From positions 9,184,862 through 9,248,861 of the forward strand of contig NC_057918.1 of assembly GCF_018873765.1 (NCBI RefSeq): a DNA stretch of 64,000 bases. The letters are read 5' to 3'. The notes under the pieces are model-generated. The model was not told the DNA's origin. It ran no database searches and saw nothing but the letters and a program-made list of their open reading frames with translations. Shown here in pieces: positions 35,342-45,418 of the stretch. Numbering within the stretch: position 1 is the first letter of the stretch; each line of letters opens with the position of its first letter. The position numbers and the translations under genes were made by a program. The DNA is from Telopea speciosissima. Taxonomy: Eukaryota; Streptophyta; Magnoliopsida; Proteales; Proteaceae.

Positions 35342-36316
35342 ATGGGAGTCTTAACTTATTGCTTAGCAGGAGAGGCCTTCGTGCTAATCGGCGCCTGGGA
35401 GGCGTTTGTCTCAGTCTATGCGCACCTCAACTCATCTGCTTCTTCCCTCTCTTCTCCTCCTGATCGAAGCTATTCAACCACAACGACAACAAAAACGACT
35501 AGTAGAAAAATCAAGAAATCTCTCTCCTTTAGCTTCATAGCTGGTGCCGCTTTCTCGTTTGTCTTCATCCTCAACTCTCTGGTCTCCTTATTAAACGCCA
35601 TTCGCAGAAACGATAGAGTGGGTTTAGCTATCCAATTAGAGATTGCAGCTATCGCATCCCTTTTCCTACTCTATTCGGTCGTTGGGTTCTTCGTCGACTA
35701 CACAGACTCCATATCGTTACCTTCATCGCTCCTCAGTTTGATTTCTCTCTTTGCGTTCGGTCAAGAATTTCTCCACTTTTACCTTCAGAGGAAAGACCCA
35801 TCTGGAATCGAGAATCGTTACTTCGATCTGTTGCTCCTTCCCATTGGAGTTTGCTTTCTCTCCAGCATTCTCGAATTGGCTTGGCCGAAGTCTGTTCTCC
35901 CCAGCTTGGTTCGTGGAGTTGCTTTGGTTCTGCAGGGCACATGGTTTTTCCAGATGGGTTTCTCTTTCTTTACCGATTTCATGGTGCATGGCTGTGCGTT
36001 GCATGAAAGAAGTCGAGCTAATTACACTGTGAAATGCAAAGGGCACCCTGAGTATCACAGGGGAAGAGCGATTGCTACTCTTCAGTTCAATTGCCATCTT
36101 GCGTTTCTCGTGATTTTGGTTGTGGTTTTGTACTCATTTCTTGCTGGGAAATATGGAATTCGTGGTGATTACACGGCCTATAAGCCTATCAATGTAGAAT
36201 TGCAGAAGATGTATCATCACCCTCGGTTCACTTTGTATTCTGATTGTGATGAAGATGACGAAATTAAAGAAGAACAGAAAGCAGAGAAGCAGGAGTCTCT
36301 TGTTATTTTGGGTTAG
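35342..36316 (+). CDS. TMEM45/DUF716 family membrane protein
   Basis: Intronless 324-residue multi-pass membrane protein. About seven hydrophobic segments are visible: near 8-28, 62-85, 96-118, 126-146, 162-178, 192-214 and 248-270. They are separated by a Ser/Thr-rich loop (about 31-57, poly-Thr). The pattern GQEFLHFYLQRKDPSGIE, then LLPIGVCFLSSILELAWP and LQGTWFFQMGFSFF is the DUF716 signature shared with animal TMEM45 proteins. The cytosolic tail is acidic/charged (CDEDDEIKEEQKAEK). Plant members are poorly characterised; some were described as induced on virus infection. The start has purine-rich leader context and is the first ATG. Function beyond membrane location is not predictable. 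Confidence 0.88.
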   Translation: MGVLTYCLAGEAFVLIGAWEAFVSVYAHLNSSASSLSSPPDRSYSTTTTTKTTSRKIKKSLSFSFIAGAAFSFVFILNSLVSLLNAIRRNDRVGLAIQLEIAAIASLFLLYSVVGFFVDYTDSISLPSSLLSLISLFAFGQEFLHFYLQRKDPSGIENRYFDLLLLPIGVCFLSSILELAWPKSVLPSLVRGVALVLQGTWFFQMGFSFFTDFMVHGCALHERSRANYTVKCKGHPEYHRGRAIATLQFNCHLAFLVILVVVLYSFLAGKYGIRGDYTAYKPINVELQKMYHHPRFTLYSDCDEDDEIKEEQKAEKQESLVILG

Positions 36317-36685
36317 GCTGATCTAAAATCGCTAAGTTAATCTTATGTGTTTTCTATTCTTTTAACATATTCTTCACATTTACTTGTTACCAGTAGCCGT
36401 TCTCATTAATGTTGTTGATTTCTCTTTAAATAGAAAAATTGGAATATAGTTTTTGTACTGTTAGCATTGCCTGCAGAAAAACTCTGGCTATTTATCCGTA
36501 TCGAGAAGAGCTACTCCAGGCTGTCAATGATCATCAGGTTTGTGAAGTTCCTGCACTTAATTGATGGTTATTCTCATGAAAATGTAATTTCTTGAAATGT
36601 CTTGATGAACATGTTGTTGACAAACATTGATAAAACTCCGAATAACATTTTTGGTCCATTTATCTGAATACAACCATTGATTTAT

Positions 36686-38491
36686 GGGTAAAGTACACGT
36701 ACCCCCCCCTAGAATGCACCCAATATTCCTCGTACCCCCCCTAAGCGGCTCAATATTCCACTTACCACCCCTCAATATTCCACGTACCACCCCTGCTTTA
36801 CACCCCAAATGCCATTTAAGTCCACACCAGGTATTAAATGCTATAAAATGACCAAACTACCATTTCTTCTATCTTTTCTAAAATTTGAAAAGACCTAATT
36901 GCCCTGACCTATTTGCTAAAATTTGAAAAGACTAAAATGCCCTCATCTTCCCCAAATCATCATCTTGTTTTACATACCCACCACCACCAACACCCCCCAC
37001 CGCCACCACCACCCCCCACCATTAACACCATCACCATCCCACCGTGAAGCCCCACCTCACTGTCTCTCCTCCCCTCCTCTACTTCCTCACCTCAAGCTCT
37101 CAATTTCCAGCGTTGACTCTTCCAACCTCAAGCTCGCCTGCTTGAGATCTCCTTCCGCCTGCAAATCGCCATCGCCATCTAGGGTTAGTTATATTGCTTT
37201 TCAGTTTTTAGTTTGAATTGGGGATTTTGCAGTCCGAAGGTTACACCATTAATGGCCGGATTTTGTAGGCCAACAGAAGGTTACACCATTAATCCTTCGC
37301 TTGATGTATGTATACCTCAAGAACACCGATGAAGCCATCGGAATCTGCTACTGCAGCTCTCTTTCCATGAACGCCAATCACTCCCGATAAGCTACCTGGA
37401 TTCTGGATGGAGAAACCCTTTTTCTGGCTAAAGAGTTCGCTGATGACAGGGGAGTTCGCTGATGACAGAGACACGACTGACATTGAAGTAGCCATGATCA
37501 CAACCAGGTAATTAACACACACACAGAGAAGAGAAAGAAAAGAGCAAATAAAACCCCAAATCCAATTCTTAGGTCCTTGAAAATAGGGCCTTCTCTCTCC
37601 GTTCCTTCCATCACCACCGGATTTTGCTTTGCTTGAATCGATCTCCATTCACCTGCGGGTATAATCAGGACCCTCGCTGCCGACCATGAGACTCCCAAGC
37701 TCAGAGTGAGAAGTGAGAGAAGAATGAAATAATTTCCTACCATAAAGAACACTGATCAGAGAAAGAACCCCCCCTGATTCCGACTCTAATCGATTATTGT
37801 TTCCATGAATCGAAAACCAGAACGGGTTTAATTACCAAAAAAAAATAAAATTAAGGGATTTCGAAGATGACTTTACATCTTCGGAAAGACAACAGCGGCG
37901 GTGGGAAGCATTTCACCTTCACCTTTGAAAAACCAGAATAGCAGCAGTGGTGATTACCTTGGGTTTCTACCGGAGGTCGCAGGAGTAGAAGAACTCTGCT
38001 GGAGCTTCAACTCAATCGAACAATCTGATCCCCAAGCAAGGAACGGGACCAATGAACACAGGACAATGTCCACCGAAGATGAGAAGCTTCACTAGGGTTT
38101 GATCGAGGTGGGAAGAGAAAATAAAGAAGAGAAAGCAAAGAGGAGCCATGACCGGGGCTTACCGGGAGGAGTAAGGGTTTACGGTGGGATGGTGGTGGTG
38201 GGTATGTAAAACAAGATGATGATTTGGGGAAAGATGAGGGCATTTTAGTCTTTTCAAATTTTAGCAAATAGGTCAGGGCAATTAGGTCTTTTCAAATTTA
38301 AGAAAAGATAGAAGAGAGGGTAGTTTGGTCATTTTATAGCATTTAATACTTGGTGTGGACTTAAATGGCATTTGGGGTGTAAAGCAGGGGTGGTACGTGG
38401 AATATTGAGGGGTGGTACGTGGAATATTGAGCCGCTTAGGGGGATACGAGGAATATTGGGTGCATTCTAGGGGGGTACGTGTACTTTACCC
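36686..38491. mobile_element. Mutator-like element with long TIRs (Pack-MULE candidate)
   Basis: A 1,806-bp element with about 290-bp terminal inverted repeats. The left starts GGGTAAAGTACACGTACC and the right end reversed starts the same way. The arms stay alignable to CCACCACC/GGTGGTGG near 36975 and 38195. It is flanked by a perfect 9-bp duplication TTGATTTAT (36677-36685, 38492-38500). No transposase is visible. The 1.2-kb interior is GC-richer than its surroundings and has gene-like segments on the minus strand, including a C2-domain-like C-terminus at 37289-37340. That is the structure of a Pack-MULE carrying host gene pieces. It lies in an intron of the DEAH helicase relic. Confidence 0.88.
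37289..37648 (-). pseudogene. Captured gene fragments inside the Mutator-like element
   Basis: A minus-strand open frame inside the element. Its last residues, SDGFIGVLEVYIHQAKD, match my memory of the start of a plant C2-domain protein family (GVLEVYVHQARDIHN...), cut where that family continues. Upstream, an internal ATG gives MATSMSVVSLSSANSPVISE, rich in Ser as plastid transit peptides are; I cannot name its source. A second overlapping frame (37498-37743) begins with a hydrophobic, signal-peptide-like stretch. This suggests two or more captured segments. Whether the chimera is transcribed is unknown. Confidence 0.5.
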
Positions 38492-39500
38492 TTGATTTAT
38501 TTGTTTCTTTCATCTTCTTGTCTGAAGAATGCTGTTTACAAAATCTGCACTGTGACTCCCTCCTTCTGCCTCTTTTTGCCCAGGTTCTTGTGATCGTTGG
38601 TGAGACTGGATCTGGAAAGAAGACTCAGATACCCCAGTATCTTCATGAAGCTGGGCTACCCAAAACATGGGAAGGTAAGGGCATATTGTTTCTCTTTTTG
38701 TGCATTGGATTTCTTTTAACTGATAAGTTTTCAGCACTTGATTGACAAGAAATTGATGAGTTTTTTTGGTATGTTAGGAGGACTTATTGCTTAATGATAC
38801 TACTGCTTTACTTTTCATTGATCTTATGGTTCTGATTAATGCTGTTGTGTTTGGCTTTTTAATGGTGGTTTTTGGGGTTTGGGGGATGAATCTTATGAGA
38901 TGTGCTTCTTTATACATTTTATTGGAATGGTGGCTCAAACTCTTATGAAGGATACTTCCTGGAAGATTGGATTATTGTTTGAAAGGAAGATTGGCTATAA
39001 AATTTTATAATTGAAACTCGAGACGTGATGCTCTTACCACATAATCTCAGATTAATAATTTGAAAAATACTGGTTGTTAGGTTTTATAATGAAAATAAAA
39101 ATGAAACTATAGATAATGTTCTAGTAACCTTTTTAACTGTATTCATAGAATAGCAGATATGCATTTCATCCTTACAGTCACATGGACTGGTTCTTTGGGT
39201 TACTAGTTTCAAAATCTCAATTCTATCACACTTGTTAGTATTGTGAATAGATTATGGTTCTATTTTCTTATCTTCGATGTGGTTAGCTTGGGTTTCAATT
39301 TCGCCCTTTACTTTAATGTAGGTAGGTTGTACCCAGCCACGCATTGTTGCCACCATGAGTGTTGCTAAACAAGTTTTTGAGGAGATGGGAGTTAAGCTTG
39401 GTCATGAGGTTTCAGGTCCGATATTCAGTCCGTTTTGAAGATTGGAGCTCAGATAATACAATTCTCAAGTATATGACAGATGGAATATAGCTGGGAGAAA

Positions 39501-40570
39501 TTCACTCGGTGTTAACGATGCTGATGCTGAGGCAAGAGCAGGCTGTAATGCTTCGAGGCATTAGAATCCTGATGGAGAGATTGAGTTAGTTAGGATCTGT
39601 ATGGCAACTATTCTGTTTCAAAAAATTGGTTCCGAGTCAGAATTGATTTTTCTGTTTTTGGATTTTTGGACTAATTCTGGACCAACAAATGTTGTATGGT
39701 AAACCTAGTAAAAAATTGATTTTGCTATTGCTGGGTTTGGGCTGAGGTTTGAAGGAATCAAAGCAAAAGGGGGTAGTTCTTCAAAGTGGTAAGCTTTTCA
39801 TCTAAAAATTCTGGGTTGGGGGATGAGTTGCAGAAGACGAATAGGAGTAGGAAGAGTGGAAGAAAGAAGAGGGAAGTTGGGGGATAAATTGAGCTTTTGC
39901 AATTTCAACTGTTGCTTGAACCAACTGGTAAAACCTGATTTGAGTTGTAGATGCTTGAGAGAAAAGGCCAAAAATGGAAATCCACCCGGTCTGCCTTGGG
40001 TAAAATGATCTCATGGTCTTCAACCACAAAGAGGGGACCATTATCTTCTCAGGTTCCTTGCCCGGTGCAGTTGCTCGGTTCTTCTCATAGGGGCGAAAAT
40101 GACGACCTAACCTGAGATTTGATGTCCAATTTTCAGAGATCTAGGTTTCTAGGGGCAGGAGAACGCAAACTCTGTTGGCGAGAGTTTTGTTGATCATAAG
40201 TGTTCTTTATGGGAGAATTGTTTCTTATGCCAATAAATAAAATGCTTAAGGATTTTCCTCTCAACTATTTCGAGAATTATTAACTTAAGCACAAAAATTA
40301 TGTGTTGTCACTTATTTTGAAGTGGAAAGAATATTTAAAAAAAACCGATTCAAAGTATAGTAAAACTGATTTCATGATTTTTTGAATCTTTTTTACACTA
40401 AAATACATAAATCGAGTCATTCTTTCTCAAAATACTCGGGACTGAGTCCCGACACCTTTTCCCGCTTCTCCCGTGCTGCGGTGAATGGGATTCGTGACTG
40501 AAGAGAAACTCGGTTATCATGAAAAAAATAAAAGAATAAAAAATGAAGAGGAAAAAAGAAGTCTAGTTAT
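39501..40570. other. Spacer between helicase relic and metalloproteinase
   Basis: No gene is seen. The right part includes the metalloproteinase 3' UTR on the minus strand. Short open frames here lack family resemblance. Confidence 0.4.
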
Positions 40571-41695
40571 CTACAATAGCAAGCTCATGGAAGCAACGGT
40601 AGCCATGACCATCGTCAACCGCCAATGCCAATCAACGATACGGACCCCACCATCATTAGTATCGTTCTCCGTATTGGACGGTGTTGATGTGGAAGGAACA
40701 TAGTTGGGATTACCACCGTACAACACCTGTATCCCCTGTATGTCGTCGTTCGCAAGTCCAGTCTTTCTGATCCCAGCTGAGATGGATGGGTACATGATCG
40801 CTTCCTGCACTGACGAGTGACCCAGCCCCAACACGTGTCCTATCTCATGTACCGAAACCGATTCCAAATCAATGGCATTGGATGACGTCGACTTCGTAAC
40901 ATCTCCATCCACCACCCACTCTTCATCACCGTCCAGATGGAACAATCCGGTAGTGGGAGAGAAGGCGTGGGCCAGTGTTCCCAACGTCCCATCGAACGCC
41001 TCTCCGTCGCCGTGGTTTCCGACGAAGAACCCGATCTTGATATCAGCACCCTCGTAGGAATCTATCTCTGTGAAAGTTAACGGCGTTACAGTGGACCACC
41101 GTTGGAAAGCACGGGAGAACACGGCCTTGGCGTTAGCCTCTAACTGGTTGGCAGGCAAAAACGCGTAGGTGAGGTTACGCTTAGAATCTGGCCATTTGGG
41201 AGAGTTCTGGAAGAAGGAGTAGTGAGAGACGGTGTGGAGGGTCGTATGTGCTGGCTTGCCGGAATTCATGGAAGTGGTGCCGTTGATGATGTCGGCGTCG
41301 CCGCACCTGGGACGGGCGATCATTTGTACGGTGGTGTTGTCGAGTTTGCCTGTTGCGTTAAGGTTGAAATTCTTCTGGTACAGCTTGAGAGCGGATTCTA
41401 GGGTTTCATCAAAATTGTCGGTGAAGTTTGAAGAGGAAGAAGAAGAGGAAGGGATGTAACCGAATTGGTGAAGGTACTGTTTGAGTTTGGCCAAGCCGGC
41501 GATGTGGTCGCCTTTGTGACAGCCGGCGAACTTGTGGAATGGTTGCCATGGGTCAGAAGATGGGTTTGGGGGAGTCGATGGGTTGTTCTGAAAGAAGTTT
41601 GGTCGACCAGCAACGAATGTCGTCGTAAAGATGAGTGATAGATGAAGTAGCAAAACTGGTGTGGGTGGAGAGAGAAGAGAGTGCAGAGACTTCAT
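40571..41695 (-). CDS. MMP: Plant matrix metalloproteinase (GPI-type)
   Basis: Intronless 374-residue zinc endopeptidase of the M10A family, acting at the cell surface or wall. Residues 1-30 are a signal peptide. 59-122 is the peptidoglycan-binding-like prodomain. 129-135 is the cysteine switch PRCGDAD that keeps the zymogen off. The catalytic domain follows from about 160, with the structural zinc/calcium stretch GDGEAFDGTLGTLAHAF at 229-245. The zinc site HEIGHVLGLGH is at 283-293, with the Met-turn at 301 (AIMYPS). Tail residues 335-352 are Ser/Thr/Asn-rich, followed by a C-terminal hydrophobic stretch (359-374) that fits a GPI-anchor signal. There is no hemopexin domain, as is usual in plants. 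All catalytic residues are present. It is divergent to the small-protein gene at 45155 and unrelated to the helicase relic. Confidence 0.94.
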   Translation of the reverse strand: MKSLHSLLSPPTPVLLLHLSLIFTTTFVAGRPNFFQNNPSTPPNPSSDPWQPFHKFAGCHKGDHIAGLAKLKQYLHQFGYIPSSSSSSSNFTDNFDETLESALKLYQKNFNLNATGKLDNTTVQMIARPRCGDADIINGTTSMNSGKPAHTTLHTVSHYSFFQNSPKWPDSKRNLTYAFLPANQLEANAKAVFSRAFQRWSTVTPLTFTEIDSYEGADIKIGFFVGNHGDGEAFDGTLGTLAHAFSPTTGLFHLDGDEEWVVDGDVTKSTSSNAIDLESVSVHEIGHVLGLGHSSVQEAIMYPSISAGIRKTGLANDDIQGIQVLYGGNPNYVPSTSTPSNTENDTNDGGVRIVDWHWRLTMVMATVASMSLLL

Positions 41696-42297
41696 TCTTT
41701 TTTGAGATTCAATTTTGTATGAATTTCTAGAAGAGGAGGAAAGAAGAATTGAGGGCTAGTTTCATTATACATGGAATTCTATCTCCCTTATAGATATGAA
41801 TTTTGGGTAGGGTTGAAAGATCTTGACGTAAAATTTCAAAAGTGAGGAACTGTATTATTGTTGTTTGTTTCTGACTTTTTCTTTGCTTTTTGGTAGCCCT
41901 GCAATCTCTAAACCCCTGATAGATGCGAAGTGGGGACCACACCAAAGAAACCACTTCCAGTTCCAGCAGCTGCTCCGCGTCCAAGACTTGTACTATTTGG
42001 TCGTAATTGCAGACTGCAGACAAGGAAATTTGAGTGAGAGAATATTTGCCACGTGGCTTATGTCAAAGGTGTGCTGTGAGCCTGTGAAGAAGGAACACAT
42101 CAAAAGTCAAGGTTTCCTAAAAATTAAAACTTTAAATCATAAGGGAACGGATCGACACGCTGTCCGTGTGAGTTGGATACTTTGGAATCCCTCACGCCAA
42201 GTCAACCGGACTGCTAGCTACAAGAGAAGGACTCCGGACTTCCCGGAATCCTCTTCTCCTAAATATGGGTTGCAGAACTTAAAACTCTTTTTTTACC

Positions 42298-42328
<31 letters not shown>

Positions 42329-42535
42329 TAAAACTCCTTTGATTCTATATGTTTCACTATGGAATTTACACCCCTTCCTTATTGGTTCATCGTATTATGT
42401 AGAATATTTATTATTGACCATTGTCTTGTAGATTATATCCATTAGATAAGGATAAAGCAGATCTCAAGTTAAGATTTGGGAGATAAAGTGGTAGAGAATC
42501 TTTTCTCTACGTGTTTTTTGAGTTGTCTAATCTTA
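41696..42535. other. Metalloproteinase upstream region
   Basis: Contains the 5' flank of the minus-strand metalloproteinase gene. A weak minus-strand TATA-like TGTATAATG lies about 75 bp upstream of its ATG. A poly-A tract is at 42299-42326. No coding signal is supported. Confidence 0.4.
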
Positions 42536-42716
42536 GAATCGAAATCCTCTATTTTCGTCAGTTCAGTACTATCGTGTGCACGCCCCATACACAAGCAAAG
42601 CAAAAAAAAATACCGCCTTACCCTTGCCCGAACGGGGGTAAGGCGATATTTTTCACTTTGCTTGTATGTGGGGCGAACGGTAGTACCGATTTGGCGGAAG
42701 TAGAGGATCAGGACTC
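42536..42716. mobile_element. GC-rich hairpin miniature element, family B copy 3
   Basis: Left end GAATCGAAATCCTCTATTTT and right end reversed GAGTCCTGATCCTCTACTTC. Inner arms CGCCTTACCCTTGCCCG and CGGGGGTAAGGCG pair strongly, as do CAAGCAAAG and CTTTGCTTG. Flanks CTAATCTTA (42527-42535) and CTATTCTTA (42717-42725) are a 9-bp duplication with one mismatch. Confidence 0.8.
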
Positions 42717-42725
42717 CTATTCTTA

Positions 42726-44071
42726 TGATAACTAAATCATACCTTTGTTAGATTTGATCATGATATGGGGAGATTTTGTAATTGACACCAATTGGAAAAC
42801 TCAAGTCACATAATATTTTATTTGGGAGAGGATTTCCTACAAGGGTAGTCTAATGTAAGAAAAAAATCTACACACTACAATCAATGAGGGATTGGGAAAT
42901 GATATCATCCATGTGGGACCCATATGGTCAGAATATATTACAGATAAATATAATATTAATGTAGGGTCCCACTGTTTATTATGTGAGGAGTGTATAAAAG
43001 AATCGATACAAGGGGAAATGTAGCAATCTTTTCCTCTGTTCTAATAGTGTTTTAGAAAGTTAATATTGGGAAGATTGTTTTTAAAGGTAATAGTTGTATT
43101 TGCCAATCACAATAGAAAAGCAATCTTCTGTCTCTCTCTTTAGATAATTGATTCGCAATCAATTCATCTCCTCTCTCTCCTTTGTGAGCGTGTGAGGTTG
43201 AACACTTCAGGTTTTGTGCAAATTCTAACATTCTTGGAGGTGGTTGTCTTAATGGAACGTGTTTCTATTGTGGGAAGAACCAATTGTGAAAAGACTAAAA
43301 TAATATGGAGGGTTTGCATTTGTGAATCTCTTTGTTAACCAATCTTCCTTTTCCTTATGTTGTTTAATTTTCGAACTGTTTCCTCATCCTCTCTATCTTC
43401 GGCCATCACGATGCACTCAGGCACCAAATCAAGACGAAGAGGGAGCTGTGATTATGCCGAGAAATCAACATTTGAGCTCCATCGAAGATCTTGGGGCGGT
43501 CGCTTTGCTGTAAAAATCTATTTGCTGAGAGAGGGTATGAAAGATCGATGGTAAAAATCTATTTGTTGTTTTGATTATTTCAAGGGGCTTGCTTGCACCT
43601 CAGGTTGGCTGCCAGCTGCAAGCGAGTCCTAGAGTGGTCTGCAGCCCAAAGCAAGAGGGGAGATGGAGGGGCGGGCGCCTACGGGTGTTGTTGTGCAGAG
43701 CACCTAAGGCCTGTAAAGGAGAAGGATCCCACAATTGTCACAAAGTTAGTTATCAGTTAGAATCTTTTCTTTTGGATGTCATTGTCCACATGTTGTCCAC
43801 TTGTACAAGTTCACTCAATTAATAAAGATACGGAAGATTACCAAACCTCAACAAGGCCATGAGGTTTCTCCCTTGGATTTTCCACAAAGTCCTACCAAAT
43901 CGATGGGACTTTGTGAGGGTGTGGTGTGGGATAAACGGTGAGACAAATAGGTGATAGGCCAACACTAAAATCTGATAATTTTGTAGTTGTCTACTCTATT
44001 TTCTACTCTACAATTAAACAATTTAAAATCTCATATTTTTTTTAAAAACAAGTTTGTACAACTACCTTAAC
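42726..44071. other. Spacer, no gene seen
   Basis: AT-rich with a moderately GC-rich island at about 43590-43720 that I cannot assign. The words ATGGTAAAAATCTATTTGTTG and CTGTAAAAATCTATTTGCTG recur about 45 bp apart near 43508-43566. No gene is supported. Confidence 0.35.
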
Positions 44072-44538
44072 TAGGGGTGCAAGTTAGCCCCATTCTACCC
44101 TGGTCCGTCCTGAGTCCGAATAGGACCTGGGTTGAGATATCCTAGCCCTGAAGGCGGGTCAGGATTGGAAATTTCTGGCCTTGAGTTAGGACTGGGCTAG
44201 ACCAGAGTTGAGGCTTTAGGTTGAGCCCGTCTTGGCCCAACCTGACCTTATCTTCCTTTTCCTATTCTTTCTTCTTATTCTTTTTTTTTCTTCTTCTTCT
44301 TGCTCTTCTTCTTCTTCCTCTAGAGCCACTTCGATTCGGGATTTCAGAATGCCAACCAGATTAGAAATTTCTTCTTCTTCTTCTTCCTTCTTCTCAGCCT
44401 AGCTAGCCCATGCATCTCCCTTCCTCCACCCCCTCCCCCATGGTCAGGGCCAATCAAGGTCAACCTGGCCCGACCCTGAAGACGAATTAGGGTTGGATTT
44501 TAAAAGGCCTAGCCCAACCCGATCATGTTGCATCCCTA
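44072..44538. mobile_element. Possible hAT-type miniature element
   Basis: Begins TAGGGGTGCAAGTTAGCCC and ends with a sequence whose reverse is TAGGGATGCAACATGATC. That is the short TIR and GGCC/GGGTT-rich interior typical of dispersed hAT MITEs in plants. The interior contains a CTT-rich microsatellite. No 8-bp target duplication was recognisable. Left-end-like fragments occur at 50316 and 52694, and a right-end-like fragment near 54830. Confidence 0.5.
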
Positions 44539-45041
44539 ATCCCATGCCTTTAATCCTAACCCCCATATTACCAAAAGACAAAAAAAAAAAAAATCCTAAC
44601 TCCCATCAAAACCCTTCTAAGCAAACGGGTCCATTAAAAAGATAAAAGGTATGAAGAGGACACAATCTATTAGGAAAACGAATCTTCTTGTAAAACCTAC
44701 GCATTGCAAACGGTCAAAGATCCATCGATCCTTCTACAAAGCAGGCGGGCTTCCGCGTGGCGTTGGAATTTGGAAGTTTGGAACCCAAGCAACTAAATAA
44801 ACTACTCGGAAGGGGAAGATACTTCGTCACCAATCGTAAGCCATCTCACATCTATTCCAAGTTCTACCTTGAGAAGTCTTGCGAACCTATAAAAAGCGGA
44901 GTTGCCAATTCATCGCTGCGTGTTCAACTAGTATTGTTCAACGAAACCAGAGAGAGTTTCTCTTCATTAAAATCAACGAACCCACACCAAAAAAACCAAA
45001 TCAGCCGCCTCTAATCTCTGCCCCTGCCCTCTTCTTTCTCC

Positions 45042-45052
45042 TATATATATAC
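45042..45052 (+). promoter_or_regulatory. TATA box of TUB8-like gene
   Basis: TATATATATAC, 113 bp upstream of the ATG at 45155, in a pyrimidine-rich context. Spacing fits a TATA box with a leader of roughly 75-80 nt. Confidence 0.6.
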
Positions 45053-45154
45053 ATATCCTTCTTGAAACTTGAAGCCCAAAACCAGAAGGAAAGAGATCAT
45101 CTATCTATCTTTTCAATCGTCACTTCAGTTACCGTGAATCCTATTTCTGCCATA

Positions 45155-45418
45155 ATGGAGAGAAGCAGCTCGTTTGGGAATTCATGGGCGGATCAATGGG
45201 ACTATAGCAATCCAGACCCAGTACCTCAGACAAGCAAGACTAGTAAAAACAGAGGAGGAGGCATGTCCGACAAGTACGGGAAGAAGGTCGGAGAAGGCTT
45301 GGAGAAAACCAAAACCGTCGCCTCTACAGGCTTCAAGAAAGTCAAGGCAGGCACCGCTGTTGGCTTCCACTGGATCAAAGACAAGTGCCACAAGACTAAT
45401 AATACCCAGAAGAACTAA
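45155..45418 (+). CDS. Small TUB8/stolon-tip-like protein
   Basis: An 87-residue protein starting MERSSSFGNSWADQWDYSNP and ending in a Lys-rich stretch (VGEGLEKTKTVASTGFKKVK, then GFHWIKDKCHK). The layout is an aromatic SWADQWDY N-terminus, a Lys/Gly-rich middle (DKYGKKVGEGLEKTK) and the conserved GxxVGFHWIKDK core. It matches the small plant family annotated as 'induced stolon (stolen) tip protein TUB8-like', whose biochemical role is unknown. There is no signal peptide or membrane segment; it is likely soluble and basic. The ATG at 45155 was chosen because conservation begins there. The open frame extends upstream to 44879 without resemblance and past the TATA box, so that extension is probably leader. 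Intronless. Confidence 0.82.
   Translation: MERSSSFGNSWADQWDYSNPDPVPQTSKTSKNRGGGMSDKYGKKVGEGLEKTKTVASTGFKKVKAGTAVGFHWIKDKCHKTNNTQKN

Larger units (their letters stand above)
36477..39500 (+). pseudogene. Decayed DEAH-box RNA helicase fragment
   Basis: Exon-like pieces of a PRP2/DEAH-type spliceosomal helicase remain in order. 36477-36537 reads KTLAIYPYREELLQAVNDHQ. 38584-38674 reads VLVIVGETGSGKKTQIPQYL and continues YLHEAGLPKTWEG. From 39326 comes [20 protein letters not shown], then GVKLGHE. The Walker A motif reads GSGKK instead of GSGKT, losing the Mg-coordinating threonine. After HEV the frame is broken, then [20 protein letters not shown] appears in another frame and meets a stop. Introns with GT-AG borders are retained, so this is a piece of duplicated genomic DNA, not a processed copy. 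N-terminal and all C-terminal domains are missing. A Mutator-like element sits in the first retained intron. Confidence 0.85.

Noticed and set aside
39801-40041. Open frames after the helicase relic
   Set aside because: Short overlapping frames on both strands without domain or splice support.
44879-45154. Upstream extension of the TUB8-like protein
   Set aside because: The extension spans the TATA box and lacks conservation. The family start is the ATG at 45155.
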